A stretch of DNA of 64,000 nt from positions 3,009,501-3,073,500 of the forward strand of contig NZ_CP056783.1 in NCBI RefSeq assembly GCF_023278045.1. Direction: 5' to 3'. A model generated the notes under the pieces. That model was not told the origin of the DNA. It searched no databases and saw only the letters and a program-made list of their open reading frames with translations. A program made the translations under genes and the position numbers. Within the stretch, counting starts at the first letter, position 1. Each line of letters starts with the position of its first letter. The DNA comes from Flavobacterium sp. K5-23 (lineage in GTDB: Bacteria > Bacteroidota > Bacteroidia > Flavobacteriales > Flavobacteriaceae). Positions 1 to 10,911 of the stretch are shown here, one piece after another.

Positions 1-1
1 C

Positions 2-328
2 TATCAAAGCCACGCCCGACCTGACTTTTCTATGATAAAAATAGGAGGCGTAATTAAATATTTTTTTCTTGACAACAACAACGTTTACACCTATATAAAT
101 CTTGCCAATGATTATTCTTTAAATAAAGAACAATTTAAAAACGGAAGTAATTTCAGGATAGGATTAGGTTTTCCCGTTTTAAAAAGGGATGGATTTAATC
201 TAAACATAAACGCCTTCTGGGAACAAAATTTCTTAAGAATGGAAGGAGCAAAACCATTGTTTGATAATGAGACGCCTGACACAACAGTATTAAAATCTTA
301 TGGAATTAGTGTAGGAATAAAATTTTAA
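2..328 (+). CDS. C-terminal part of an unidentified protein, possibly an outer-membrane beta-barrel
   Basis: The reading frame is open to the left edge of the window, so this is a gene cut at its 5' end; the ATG at position 32 is only an internal methionine. The visible ~108 residues alternate polar and hydrophobic positions (strand-like stretches such as NFRIGLGFPV and LNINAFWEQNF) and the protein ends in GISVGIKF. A terminal aromatic residue preceded by alternating hydrophobics is typical of outer-membrane barrel proteins. That is an inference from pattern; I do not recognise the family. The gene is followed by a strong hairpin terminator. Confidence 0.6.
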   Translation, partial: YQSHARPDFSMIKIGGVIKYFFLDNNNVYTYINLANDYSLNKEQFKNGSNFRIGLGFPVLKRDGFNLNINAFWEQNFLRMEGAKPLFDNETPDTTVLKSYGISVGIKF

Positions 329-346
329 CTGCTATACTAAACGCAT

Positions 347-376
347 AAAAGGTCCTGCCATAAGCAGGACCTTTTT
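347..376. terminator. Bidirectional rho-independent terminator
   Basis: A perfect 12-bp inverted repeat (AAAAGGTCCTGC / GCAGGACCTTTT) with a 5-nt loop ends in a T run. It lies between two convergent genes and has A and T tracts on opposite sides, so it can serve both strands. Confidence 0.9.
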
Positions 377-405
377 ATATAATAAGAAGTGTGAATATTC
401 GAATT

Positions 406-1257
406 TTATTTATTTGCTACATGATAGGCTATTAATCCATCAATTGGCCTTCTTAACACATTCCCTAATTTCAATTCATATTTATCAAAAGTTTGCTGTA
501 ATTCATCCTTTAAATAAAAAGCAATAGATCCCACAAAATGAACGGGCACTTCTTTACAATTTTCAAATTGTCTGATGTAGTTTTTAACAAACGATTTCAT
601 TCCTTTAAAAATGATTTTTTTACAAAATTCCGTTTCTTTATGCTGAATTAAGAACTTTGCAAAAGTGGCCAAATACGCATTAGGATTTGGTTCTTTATAC
701 AATTTACTTTTAATAGCATCTGGATCTAAATCGTATTCCTTTTCAAATTGCTCTGCCAATTCTTTAGGCATTTTATTGAAATAGTATTTTCTAATTAATT
801 CTTTTCCAAAAACATTTCCGCTACAATCATCCATAACGATATAGCCTAATGACTGTACTTTTTGATGCAATTCTTTCCCATCAAAATAACTACAGTTTGA
901 ACCCGTACCTAAAATAGAAACAATAGCTTTCTCCCCTTTTGGTGTAGTTGCATATACCGCAGCATAAGTATCTTCCTCAACAGCTATTATTGCATTTGGA
1001 AAATATTTTTGAAACAACTGAGAAAGCGAAATTTTCATTCTGTCAGTTCCACAACCTGCCCCATAAAAGAACAAATGGCTGACATTATTTTTATTTTGAA
1101 GGATATCAAAACGATCATTCAAGCGCTCGACAATTTCATCATTCTCAAGCACTTCAGGATTTAACCCTAACGTTTGTGTTGTAAACAATATTTTTCCATC
1201 ATCATCTATCGAAATCCAATCGGCTTTGGTAGAACCGCTATCAACTATTAATCTCAT
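406..1257 (-). CDS. BadF/BadG-type ATPase, N-acetylglucosamine kinase-like
   Basis: About 283 residues of the ASKHA (actin/hexokinase) fold. The N-terminus MRLIVDSGSTKADW is the phosphate-1 loop with the DSGSTK signature, ILGTGSNCSYFDG near residue 125 is the phosphate-2 loop, and HFVGSIAFYL near residue 240 fits the adenosine motif. Flavobacterial homologues are annotated as N-acetylglucosamine kinase-like or BadF/BadG/BcrA/BcrD family; sugar kinase activity is likely but the substrate is not shown by sequence. The frame can be extended 11 codons upstream, but the family begins at MRLIVDSG, so I place the start at 1257. It lies downstream of the pfkA-gapA genes on the same strand, separated from them by a terminator. 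Confidence 0.8.
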   Translation of the reverse strand: MRLIVDSGSTKADWISIDDDGKILFTTQTLGLNPEVLENDEIVERLNDRFDILQNKNNVSHLFFYGAGCGTDRMKISLSQLFQKYFPNAIIAVEEDTYAAVYATTPKGEKAIVSILGTGSNCSYFDGKELHQKVQSLGYIVMDDCSGNVFGKELIRKYYFNKMPKELAEQFEKEYDLDPDAIKSKLYKEPNPNAYLATFAKFLIQHKETEFCKKIIFKGMKSFVKNYIRQFENCKEVPVHFVGSIAFYLKDELQQTFDKYELKLGNVLRRPIDGLIAYHVANK

Positions 1258-1337
1258 TTCTTTTGGTTTTGGTGTTCTTTGGTTAAACAATTCAATCCAA
1301 TATTGACTTGCTTAAAACCATTACAATATTAAATAAA

Positions 1338-1374
1338 AAAAATAAAAAATCCCGCTAAAAACAGTAACGGGATT
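1338..1374 (-). terminator. Terminator of gapA
   Basis: On the minus strand, AATCCCG and CGGGATT form a 7-bp stem with a 13-nt loop, followed by a long T tract (the A-rich run at 1332-1349 on the plus strand). It sits just past the gapA stop codon. Confidence 0.75.
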
Positions 1375-1389
1375 CTGTATGTATATATA

Positions 1390-2433
<1,044 letters not shown>

Positions 2434-2478
2434 TTACTTAAAGTCTAATTTCCTCACAATAAACTTCAAATTCTTATT

Positions 2479-3465
2479 CTATGTTGACATTATTTCCGAA
2501 ACTCTTAATAGTTCCCTATCAATTTCGGTTTTTCCTTTTATGGCTTGCTCTAACGGAGTCAATGCAATTTTATCATTCTGGAGTCCAACCATATAATTTG
2601 ATTTTCCTTCCAATAAAGATTCAACCGCTTTCACACCTAATCTACTGGCTAACACTCTATCAAAACAAGAAGGCGAACCTCCTCTTTGCATATGACCCAG
2701 CACCGAAACCCTTACATCGTATTCTGGTAAATTAGCTTCCACATAATCTTTTAATTCGAATACGTTTTTACCTATTTTATCCCCTTCGGCAATTACAACT
2801 ATACTTGATGATTTACCCGAAGCTTTACTTTTTTGCAATGATTCCAACAATCTATCTAAACCTAAATTTTCTTCAGGAATAAGAATTTCTTCTGCTCCAG
2901 CACCAATACCCGCGTTTAAAGCTATGTGTCCGGCATCTCTACCCATTACTTCCACAAAAAACAATCGGTTATGTGAACTGGCGGTATCTCTAATTTTATC
3001 AATTACATCTACAACAGTATTCAAAGCAGTGTCATATCCTAATGTATGACTCGTTCCAAAAATATCATTATCAATGGTTCCTGGAATCCCCATAACTGGG
3101 AAATTATACTCCGTATTAAAAATCAAGCCTCCAGTAAAAGTACCATCTCCACCGATAACTACTAAAGCATCAATTCCTGCTTTTACAAGATGTTCGTGGG
3201 CTTTTTTTCTTCCTTCGGCAGTTTTAAACTCCATAGAACGAGCAGATTTTAAAACTGTCCCTCCTTTATTCACAATATTATTTACTGAACGGGCTCCCAT
3301 TTCTTTGAAATCCCCTTCAATCATTCCTTGATATCCTCTATATATTCCTATACAATCTATATTATGATAAGCGCACGTTCTTACAACTGAACGTATAGCA
3401 GCATTCATTCCAGGAGAGTCTCCTCCTGAGGTTAAAACACCAATTTTTTTTATTGTTTTTTGCAT
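2479..3465 (-). CDS. pfkA: ATP-dependent 6-phosphofructokinase
   Basis: 328 residues, phosphofructokinase family A, the committed step of glycolysis. Visible motifs are GVLTSGGDSPGMNAAIR (ATP site), VIGGDGTFTGG, and PGTIDNDI, in which Asp132 is the expected catalytic base. The family's glycine at the GGDGS/T ATP-selectivity position is present, consistent with ATP rather than pyrophosphate as phosphoryl donor. The frame opens 10 codons further upstream, but MQKTIKKIGVLTSGG matches the family start, and a TAnnTTTG-like element overlaps that extension. gapA follows on the same strand. Confidence 0.95.
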   Translation of the reverse strand: MQKTIKKIGVLTSGGDSPGMNAAIRSVVRTCAYHNIDCIGIYRGYQGMIEGDFKEMGARSVNNIVNKGGTVLKSARSMEFKTAEGRKKAHEHLVKAGIDALVVIGGDGTFTGGLIFNTEYNFPVMGIPGTIDNDIFGTSHTLGYDTALNTVVDVIDKIRDTASSHNRLFFVEVMGRDAGHIALNAGIGAGAEEILIPEENLGLDRLLESLQKSKASGKSSSIVVIAEGDKIGKNVFELKDYVEANLPEYDVRVSVLGHMQRGGSPSCFDRVLASRLGVKAVESLLEGKSNYMVGLQNDKIALTPLEQAIKGKTEIDRELLRVSEIMST

Positions 3466-3492
3466 TATTTGTGTATTAAAAAGTAAAAATAG

Positions 3493-3500
3493 CAAACATA
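3493..3500 (-). promoter_or_regulatory. Possible -7 element for pfkA
   Basis: The minus strand reads TATGTTTG here, a perfect TAnnTTTG element 28 nt upstream of the pfkA ATG. No TTG is found 17-23 nt further upstream, so this is only a half-supported promoter. Confidence 0.35.
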
Positions 3501-3828
3501 AAGTAGTTATAATGCTATGTTATTAATAAATTGGCAAAGCGAAACAAATTCAAACGTTTTCGTTAATAAGTTTTTAATTTAGCCCGAAAAAACGTGAGTT
3601 TTTTAACTTTTAATAATTAAATCAAACGAAACCTGATGATATTGTATTAAATAGGAAGACATATAATTTGAAGTATCCTTCAAATTATTAACAAAAACAG
3701 ACTGTCAAATAAATGCCTTTGACTATAACTGTTGAAAAGAAGTAATTTAAATTCGAATGAAAATAAATTTTACACTCCACAAAAGTGTTGCTATTAAAGT
3801 TTGATTTAATGTTTTTTTAAACTACTTA
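3501..3828. other. Intergenic stretch without recognised genes
   Basis: An AT-rich spacer between the pfkA upstream region and the end of the tamB-like gene; both flanking genes are on the minus strand. I see no ORF of note, no RNA gene and no strong terminator. A weak hairpin (ACACT...AGTGT) occurs near 3771-3787 but lacks a clean T tract. Confidence 0.6.
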
Positions 3829-6800
3829 TTAATATTCCTCAGGAATTAAAGCTTCCTGATTCGTTTTTGGAGCTTCTGTATTTGGTTTTTTGGGTTTGGA
3901 AAAATTGATGAAATCAGGTGACAAACGAGAATCTTCTATTTGATCTAATGAATTGTTGATTCTATTTAATTTATTCTTTTTTAAAATCTTATTTACCAAT
4001 TCCTTGAATGTATCAAAATCAACTTCATACGTAACTCCAAATCCTTGAGTATACCCAATTCCTTGACCTATATAATTTATATCATTCTCCCTATTGAATA
4101 AACGCAAATTGAGGCTTCCATCGTCGTTTACCCTGTATTGAAAATCAAAATCCCCCACAACAGCTGATTCATTAATTCCTCCAAGTGGCACCCCTACTTT
4201 ACCGTTAAAAGTAATTCTTTCATTAATTTTTGATGAAAAAGTAGCAACAAATCTACCGTCAGTTTCCCTTCCAATTCTCCTATCAGCTGAAATAAAGTTA
4301 ATCCCGAATTGGAATTTATCTCCTTCTGATTTAATAATATCACCTATTAAACCAGTAGCTGTTTCAAATAAACTACCTGACAAATCCGATTGACTTACAC
4401 CCTCTGGACTTAAAAAACCGCCCGATGATAATAAATACAACGCCTGAGTTTGTCTAACGTCTTTATCATTCAACTTATATTGAATTTCTGATTTCAAAAC
4501 ATTACTTACTGTAGGGAACTCAATATTAAAGTCGGGTTCAGGACTGGCTAAATCTCCACGAATTCCAATAACCACTTCAACTGGCACTTTCCTGTTGAAT
4601 GAAGGGTTTTCCAATAAAACAGAAGGATTTGCAATAGTTTTATATACCGCCTGTAAGTTTAACACCGCTTTCATAGGGTCTCCAAGCCATTCAATAGAAC
4701 CTCCTTTTTTTATTGAAAATTTCTTATCAATTAACCCGCCATATTTAAAATTATAAGACCCTTCAAACGCTTGGAAATTCCCCCACATATTGAACTTCCC
4801 TAAGGTGTTAATTTTAAACAATAAAACTCCAAAACCTTTACCTTTCATTCCGTGTCCTGTACTTCGGTCCAGGATTACTTCCACTTCGGCATCGTCTGTA
4901 ATTTCAAGATCAAACTCCAATTCAAGTCCCTTATATTTTGAACTACTCTCAACTATTCCTTTTGAAATATTATATTTTTCTTTGGCAGTCAAAAAATGAA
5001 TGAAATTATTATCACTTACACTTTCTGAGTCATTAATTGGGATTTTTATAGTCGTTCCTTTTTCAGATTTCGCATCCACTTTTATAAACAATCCATTCGT
5101 AGGCCCCTTAATTGTTGCGACACCATCAATAAATGCAGTTCCGTAATAAGCAGCATCCTCTTTGTCTTTAGTGTCTAAAGCAAGTAATCTTTTGGATTTT
5201 ATAGCCAGATCCAGTTTCCAATCACCAAAATTATTATGTTCGATGACACCGTTCAGAGAGCCTTTTGTCTTGTATTTACCATCAGTAAGGGTATTGTTCC
5301 TTAATAAAAACTTATTTTCCACTAAATCAATAATGGACCTGTCACTTAATTCATAATCGACATTTAGATAAGGAATAGTCAATCCAGTATTATCAGCATA
5401 CAGACGACCATTTATACTAGGTTTTTTAACATTTCCTCCTATAGTTGCATTACCACTTACAAAACCTCTAATATTAGAAAGTACATCTCCTCCTAACGAA
5501 CTTAAAACCCCTAAATTAAATTTCTCAAATTTCAAACTCAAATCCAGAGCTGCTTCTTTATTTACTATTTTAAAATTACCCTTGGCATTAAAAGATTCAA
5601 CATTTTCATTTTCGATATAAGAATTAATGGTGAATTTCTCAAAATTCTGGTCCCCCTCAATATCAAATTTAAAAACACCCAAATCAGTATTGTTTATATT
5701 CAATTGATCAATAACCAGAGAAGCTGTTGGTTTGTAAATAGCGTCATTTTGCTTAAAATTCACTTCACCGTTAATATTTCCTTTAAACACAAATTTATCG
5801 TCAGTAGGTGTGATTTTAAACAAATCCACATCTTTAAAACTCAATTTCAAGTCTTTATTGACATTGTCTTTTATTTTTCCGTTGAGTTTAATAGCCTGAT
5901 TTTGATGAGATAAAATAATATCATCAAAATTGAAATTTTTAAATGACTTATCAAAAACGATCTGATTGTTTGGCGTGTCTTCTTCATTTAAAAACCATAA
6001 ATAGTCCTTAAACTTCATTTCTGATTTACTGATACCTACCACATTGTCATTGTCCTTATTAATCGTATGGTACAAGTTTAAATTATAGTAATCTTCTCCC
6101 TTTGAACCCCCTTTAAATTCAGATCTAAAAAACAATGTATCTTTAATGGTTACATTGATCAAACTAAAATCACGCAATTTATAATACTTGCTTTTTATAC
6201 TATCCAGTTCTATGTAAGCATTATAAAGCGGGTTTTTATTGTCGATTGCAATTCTTATGTTATCAAAAGTGTTTTTGGAAGCAACAATTTGAGGGGATTT
6301 AAAATTAAGTTTAAACTCCAGATTGTCTGAAATGATATTTCCTTTAACAACAGTATTCGAGCCTATTAATATTTCAGGATAAAAGACTTCTACAATTTTA
6401 TTGTAAATATTAAAATTAAACTTCAAAAACTGACCTTTGTTTACTTTATTAGGTTTAAAATTAGCATAGAGACTTCCTAGTGAATTCTTCATCAAATCTC
6501 CTAACTGATTGAACTGAAACTTACCTACAATTTCTCCTTCTACAATATCAGGTGAGTTTACTTTAATGGTTCGAACACGATCCTGGTCAAAACTTGAATT
6601 AATATTAAAATCATTGAAATTATAAGTGTCTTTCCAGTTTTGGTAAGAAGTACTTGTAAAATATACATTTCCCTGCAGGTTATCAATCGTATTTCCGGAA
6701 AGTTGGACAATTACATCCCCTTTAAATCTAGAAATAGTGTCTTTTATAAAGTTTAATTTATGTAGATCAGCATTCTCAACATTAATATGGAAATCATAAC

Positions 6801-8265
6801 TACTGTCTTTTTTACTTAAATCCAGTAATCCATCAAAAGTCATTTTTAAATTAGGATCATTAACAGCAATCTGACCTTTATAATGTGGCATTTTAAAAGT
6901 ACCGTTTACCACTATATTATTATAACTATAGTCGTTATAATCTATTTTTGAAATATCTCCTTTTAAAGCCGTATTTAGATATTTCTCAGTAAATCCTTTA
7001 CCATCAACATCAATATTCATACTTACTTTACCAAGATCTTTTCTATTCAAAAGAGTTCCTACATCAAAACTTTCTAGAACTACATTCCCAACATACGAAG
7101 CCTTATCAATAAAATCGATGCTTTTCATACTTAACACTGATTGAACATTTCCTAAATCAGAAGTTAAGGAGAAATCAGCATCGAGAGTTGATTTACTTAC
7201 CTGAGAATTCCCTATAATAGTAACCATCCCCAATTTCTTTAACTCAACTGGCAATTTCTTACCTAATACATTTGGCAATATTTTAACCAGATTTTCATAA
7301 CTGATAGACACTTTCTTAAAATCCCCGTCCATATAAAAATGCTGCTCTTTTTTTCCAAAAAGATTTTTGAAATTTATAGTCCCGTTTATTTGTGATTTTT
7401 TAGAATCTACCAATCTAATATTGGAAAATTTCAAATTATTTAAAGTACCGGTTATATGGGTTCTGATATCAAAATTTATATTTCTACCTATCTCTTTATA
7501 AAAATGCCTTAAATCATTTGAAGACAAAGTAGCCTTTTCCAATTTTACGTCAAATTTCACTTTGTCATTAAAATTCGAAAAATCTTCAATTTTATAATTT
7601 AAATAAACATCCCCTTTAAGCTTAGATTCTTTAGTAGCTAAATCAAGGTTCTCCAATTTTATATTCTTTTTTGTGTAACTAAATTTCGAACTTAAATTAG
7701 TAACGTAAATACCGCGATGATCTTTAAAAGACATCTTTTTTATGTTAGTATTTATATCAGGACCATATAACATAAAATCACTTAAAGTAACATTTAGTTT
7801 AGTGAAATCGACATCTTTAGGGACTTCCCTATTTTCATCAATTAAAATAAAATGCCCGTTAGTTATATATGCTTTTGAAGCTTTCAATAAAAAATGTTTT
7901 CCCGTTGAAGGTTTTCCAGAGTCAAAAGCTTTAATGAACTTATCTATATTAGTCTCGTCCTCGTTTTTGTAGGTTTTAATACTAAACAGCAAACCACTTA
8001 AACGAATATCTCTAAAAATTAAATCACCATCTAATATTTTCTTTGCGTCTAAAACATTGGTATTTATAATTTCTGAATATATCAAAGTGTCTTTATGATG
8101 ATCCAGAATCAAAACTTTCTTGAATTTCACACCGCCAAAAACGGATACAGAAGCTTCATCAATAGATATATTGACTCCAAAATCTTTATTGATGCTTTTT
8201 GTAAAATATTGTGCAACTTTTGTTTGAACAAAAGGCAATGACAAAGCAATCCCTAATATTAACAA
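3829..8265 (-). CDS. TamB-like translocation/assembly module protein (DUF490)
   Basis: About 1478 residues, with a hydrophobic N-terminus followed by a long repetitive beta-rich body and a conserved C-terminal domain (roughly residues 1000-1440). Phrases such as FPTVSNVLKSEIQYKLNDKD and RQTQALYLLSSGGFLSPEG are typical of Bacteroidetes TamB. TamB-type AsmA-like proteins bridge the inner and outer membranes and are linked to outer-membrane protein insertion and phospholipid transport. The start is unclear. The coordinate given uses a TTG at 8265, but this cuts into the membrane anchor. The frame stays open to a TAA at 8332-8334 and encodes a basic segment (ISIKKFIKIFFRFILG) and the rest of the helix, with no ATG, GTG or TTG. 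A rare start (ATA 8325, ATC 8319 or ATT 8307) or a sequence error is likely. Confidence 0.85.
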   Translation of the reverse strand: MLILGIALSLPFVQTKVAQYFTKSINKDFGVNISIDEASVSVFGGVKFKKVLILDHHKDTLIYSEIINTNVLDAKKILDGDLIFRDIRLSGLLFSIKTYKNEDETNIDKFIKAFDSGKPSTGKHFLLKASKAYITNGHFILIDENREVPKDVDFTKLNVTLSDFMLYGPDINTNIKKMSFKDHRGIYVTNLSSKFSYTKKNIKLENLDLATKESKLKGDVYLNYKIEDFSNFNDKVKFDVKLEKATLSSNDLRHFYKEIGRNINFDIRTHITGTLNNLKFSNIRLVDSKKSQINGTINFKNLFGKKEQHFYMDGDFKKVSISYENLVKILPNVLGKKLPVELKKLGMVTIIGNSQVSKSTLDADFSLTSDLGNVQSVLSMKSIDFIDKASYVGNVVLESFDVGTLLNRKDLGKVSMNIDVDGKGFTEKYLNTALKGDISKIDYNDYSYNNIVVNGTFKMPHYKGQIAVNDPNLKMTFDGLLDLSKKDSSYDFHINVENADLHKLNFIKDTISRFKGDVIVQLSGNTIDNLQGNVYFTSTSYQNWKDTYNFNDFNINSSFDQDRVRTIKVNSPDIVEGEIVGKFQFNQLGDLMKNSLGSLYANFKPNKVNKGQFLKFNFNIYNKIVEVFYPEILIGSNTVVKGNIISDNLEFKLNFKSPQIVASKNTFDNIRIAIDNKNPLYNAYIELDSIKSKYYKLRDFSLINVTIKDTLFFRSEFKGGSKGEDYYNLNLYHTINKDNDNVVGISKSEMKFKDYLWFLNEEDTPNNQIVFDKSFKNFNFDDIILSHQNQAIKLNGKIKDNVNKDLKLSFKDVDLFKITPTDDKFVFKGNINGEVNFKQNDAIYKPTASLVIDQLNINNTDLGVFKFDIEGDQNFEKFTINSYIENENVESFNAKGNFKIVNKEAALDLSLKFEKFNLGVLSSLGGDVLSNIRGFVSGNATIGGNVKKPSINGRLYADNTGLTIPYLNVDYELSDRSIIDLVENKFLLRNNTLTDGKYKTKGSLNGVIEHNNFGDWKLDLAIKSKRLLALDTKDKEDAAYYGTAFIDGVATIKGPTNGLFIKVDAKSEKGTTIKIPINDSESVSDNNFIHFLTAKEKYNISKGIVESSSKYKGLELEFDLEITDDAEVEVILDRSTGHGMKGKGFGVLLFKINTLGKFNMWGNFQAFEGSYNFKYGGLIDKKFSIKKGGSIEWLGDPMKAVLNLQAVYKTIANPSVLLENPSFNRKVPVEVVIGIRGDLASPEPDFNIEFPTVSNVLKSEIQYKLNDKDVRQTQALYLLSSGGFLSPEGVSQSDLSGSLFETATGLIGDIIKSEGDKFQFGINFISADRRIGRETDGRFVATFSSKINERITFNGKVGVPLGGINESAVVGDFDFQYRVNDDGSLNLRLFNRENDINYIGQGIGYTQGFGVTYEVDFDTFKELVNKILKKNKLNRINNSLDQIEDSRLSPDFINFSKPKKPNTEAPKTNQEALIPEEY

Positions 8266-8394
8266 AAGGAGAATTAAACCAAGGATAAAACGAAAAAATA
8301 TTTTAATGAATTTTTTGATACTTATTTTATTTTATTTTTTTTCTAAAATCTTATATTGCCTTAGGAAAGAGAGGAACCTTTAATAAAAATTCTT

Positions 8395-8402
8395 TAATTT
8401 TG
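8395..8402 (+). promoter_or_regulatory. Possible -7 element for tsaD
   Basis: TAATTTTG matches TAnnTTTG and lies 68 nt before the tsaD ATG in the divergent gap with the tamB-like gene. No TTG occurs at the expected 17-23 nt spacing, so support is partial. Confidence 0.3.
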
Positions 8403-8470
8403 GCAGCGCCGTAAAATTAAAGAAAATTAAAATCGGTTTGTCAAATATAAATCAAAATTTGTGCCTTTTT

Positions 8471-9493
8471 ATGCAAAATCCAGAGGTTTTTATTCTTGCT
8501 ATCGAAAGTTCCTGTGACGATACAGCTGCAGCCGTATTACAAAACGACAAAGTACTGTCGAATGTAGTCGCTAATCAGCTCATTCACACGCAATATGGCG
8601 GAGTTGTTCCCGAACTTGCTTCACGTGCTCATCAACAAAATATAGTGCCCGTTATTGATGCCGCATTACTTAAAGCAAAGATACAAAAAGAACAATTATC
8701 AGCAATCGCTTTTACACAAGGTCCCGGATTAATGGGATCCCTTCTTGTAGGTAGTTCTTTTGCCAAGTCTATGGCTTTAGCTTTAGAAATTCCTTTGATC
8801 GCTGTTAACCATATGCATGCTCATATTTTAGCTCATTTTATAGCGGAAGAAGGTTTTGAAAAACCTGACTTTCCCTTTTTAGCTTTAACCATAAGCGGCG
8901 GACACACTCAAATTGTTAAAGTGAATGATTTTTTCAATATGACAATCATTGGTGAAACCACAGATGATGCCGTTGGTGAAGCATTTGACAAAAGCGCGAA
9001 AATATTAGGTCTTCCTTATCCTGGTGGCCCATTAGTAGATAAATATGCCCAACTGGGAAATCCAAAAGCATTTAAATTTACCAAACCAAAAGTACCAGGT
9101 CTTGACTTTAGTTTTTCAGGATTAAAGACCGCTATTTTATATTTTATTCAAAAACAAAAATTAGAAAACCCTAATTTTATTGAAGAGAATCTAAATGATA
9201 TTTGCGCTTCAATACAATATACAATTATCGAAATTTTAATGGATAAATTAAAATTAGCCGTTAAAGAAACAGGGATAAATCAAGTTGCCATAGGCGGAGG
9301 AGTTTCGGCAAATTCAGGAATAAGAAAAACCCTGAAAGAAGCAGAATCTAAATACGGCTGGAAAACATTTATCCCAAAATTTGAATACACCACGGATAAT
9401 GCTGCAATGATTGGAATTGTAGGTTATCAAAAGTTTTTATCACAAAAATTCGAAACTGCAACAGTGGTTTCAAAAGCACGAATACAATTTTAA
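8471..9493 (+). CDS. tsaD: tRNA N6-threonylcarbamoyladenosine transferase
   Basis: 340 residues, Kae1/Qri7/TsaD family. With TsaB and TsaE it transfers threonylcarbamoyl to A37 of ANN-decoding tRNAs. Landmarks are ILAIESSCDDTAAAV at the N-terminus, the metal ligands His114 and His118 in VNHMHAHILAH, TISGGHTQIV, and AIGGGVSANSGIR near the C-terminus. The frame can be extended 11 codons upstream to a TTG, but MQNPEVFILAIESS is the usual N-terminus and has an ATG. It is divergent from the tamB-like gene, and rsmE follows after 3 nt, so the two are probably co-transcribed. Confidence 0.96.
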   Translation: MQNPEVFILAIESSCDDTAAAVLQNDKVLSNVVANQLIHTQYGGVVPELASRAHQQNIVPVIDAALLKAKIQKEQLSAIAFTQGPGLMGSLLVGSSFAKSMALALEIPLIAVNHMHAHILAHFIAEEGFEKPDFPFLALTISGGHTQIVKVNDFFNMTIIGETTDDAVGEAFDKSAKILGLPYPGGPLVDKYAQLGNPKAFKFTKPKVPGLDFSFSGLKTAILYFIQKQKLENPNFIEENLNDICASIQYTIIEILMDKLKLAVKETGINQVAIGGGVSANSGIRKTLKEAESKYGWKTFIPKFEYTTDNAAMIGIVGYQKFLSQKFETATVVSKARIQF

Positions 9494-9496
9494 GCT

Positions 9497-10204
9497 ATGC
9501 AATTATTTTATAATCCAGAAATAAACGAAACTACTGAAAACTTTTCTTTTGATAAAGAAGAAAGCAGACATATCATTAAAGTATTAAGAAAAAAAGATAC
9601 CGACATATTATTTGTTACCAATGGTTTGGGCTATTTATTCGAAACTGAAATCACTTTGGCTTCTGATAATAAATGTACCGTACGAGTTCTTTCATTCGAA
9701 AAGAAAGCTCCCTCAACTTTTCATTTACACCTAGCTGTGGCGCCTACTAAAATGAATGACCGTTACGAATGGTTTTTGGAGAAAGCTACTGAACTTGGAG
9801 TACATGAAATCACACCTATTATATGTGACCATTCGGAACGAAAAGCAGTAAATATAGAAAGAATGGATAAAATCATTTTATCAGCTATGAAGCAGTCTAA
9901 TGAACCCTATCTTCCAAAATTGAATGAAGCGGTTTCTCTAAAGGATTTCTTAAAAAGGAAAAATGATGGATTACAGCTAATTGCTCATTGTGAAGAAACG
10001 GACAAGAAAACATTAAAGTCTGTTTTAAAGCCAAATGAAAACATAACATTACTTATAGGGCCTGAAGGAGATTTTTCAGAAAAAGAAATTGCCTTAGCAC
10101 TTGAAAACGACTATACTGCTGTATCTTTAGGAAACACAAGACTACGAACGGAAACTGCTGCAATAGTCGCTTGTCATAGCGTGGTTTTTGTAAATGAAGT
10201 TTAG
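9497..10204 (+). CDS. rsmE: 16S rRNA m3U1498 methyltransferase
   Basis: 235 residues, RsmE family of SPOUT (knotted) methyltransferases, which methylate N3 of U1498 in 16S rRNA. The N-terminal PUA-like part includes EESRHIIKVLRKK. The C-terminal knot carries LLIGPEGDFSEKEI and the family signature LGNTRLRTETAAI. The usual GPEGG is GPEGD here, a mild variation. It starts 3 nt after the tsaD stop, indicating translational coupling or at least one mRNA. Confidence 0.95.
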   Translation: MQLFYNPEINETTENFSFDKEESRHIIKVLRKKDTDILFVTNGLGYLFETEITLASDNKCTVRVLSFEKKAPSTFHLHLAVAPTKMNDRYEWFLEKATELGVHEITPIICDHSERKAVNIERMDKIILSAMKQSNEPYLPKLNEAVSLKDFLKRKNDGLQLIAHCEETDKKTLKSVLKPNENITLLIGPEGDFSEKEIALALENDYTAVSLGNTRLRTETAAIVACHSVVFVNEV

Positions 10205-10272
10205 ATAATAAGCATAAAGATTAAAGTTAACAAGCTGTTCCAAATATAGAAAACGAGGTTAAAATTAGATTT

Positions 10273-10911
10273 ATGAAAAAAATATATCACATATTCTTAT
10301 TGTTCTCTATAGCTTCATTTTCTCAGGAAATAGCATTAGTAAAATATAGTGGCGGTGGTGATTGGTATGCTAATCCCACTGCCTTGACTAATCTGATTAA
10401 ATTTTGCAATTCTAATATTAATACTACTATAAGCCCAAAGCCTGAAACTGTTGAGCCTGGCAGCCCTGATTTATTTTCCTATCCTTTCGTTCATATGACT
10501 GGACACGGTAATGTTGTTTTCAGTGATTCAGAAATTAACAACTTAAAAAAATACCTGAATTCTGGAGGTTTTCTACACATTGATGACAATTACGGAATGG
10601 ATCAATATATCAGAAAAGAAATAAAGAAAATATTCCCTAATAATGATTTGGTAGAAATCCCTTCTAACCATTCCCTATTTCAAAAACCTTTTCCTTTCCC
10701 AAGTGGTTTGCCCAAAATTCACGAGCATGAAGGCAATCGACCACAAGCATTCGGAATCTTCTCAAACAATCGTCTTGTACTACTATATACTTTTGAAAGT
10801 GATTTAGGTGACGGATGGGAAAATCAGGAAGTACATAATGACCCAATAGCTGTTCGTGAAAAGGCTTTAAAAATGGGAGCCAACATCATACATTATATCT
10901 TCAATAATTAA
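10273..10911 (+). CDS. DUF4159 family exported protein
   Basis: 212 residues. Residues 1-17 form a Sec signal peptide (basic KK, hydrophobic core, cleavage after SFS). The body matches DUF4159: KYSGGGDWYANPTALTNL, VHMTGHGNVVFSD, GGFLHIDDNYGMD and SLFQKPF with DGWENQEVHND. The fold is thought to resemble glutamine-amidotransferase-like domains; no biochemical role is established to my knowledge. It follows rsmE by 68 nt on the same strand and may belong to the tsaD-rsmE unit. Confidence 0.85.
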   Translation: MKKIYHIFLLFSIASFSQEIALVKYSGGGDWYANPTALTNLIKFCNSNINTTISPKPETVEPGSPDLFSYPFVHMTGHGNVVFSDSEINNLKKYLNSGGFLHIDDNYGMDQYIRKEIKKIFPNNDLVEIPSNHSLFQKPFPFPSGLPKIHEHEGNRPQAFGIFSNNRLVLLYTFESDLGDGWENQEVHNDPIAVREKALKMGANIIHYIFNN

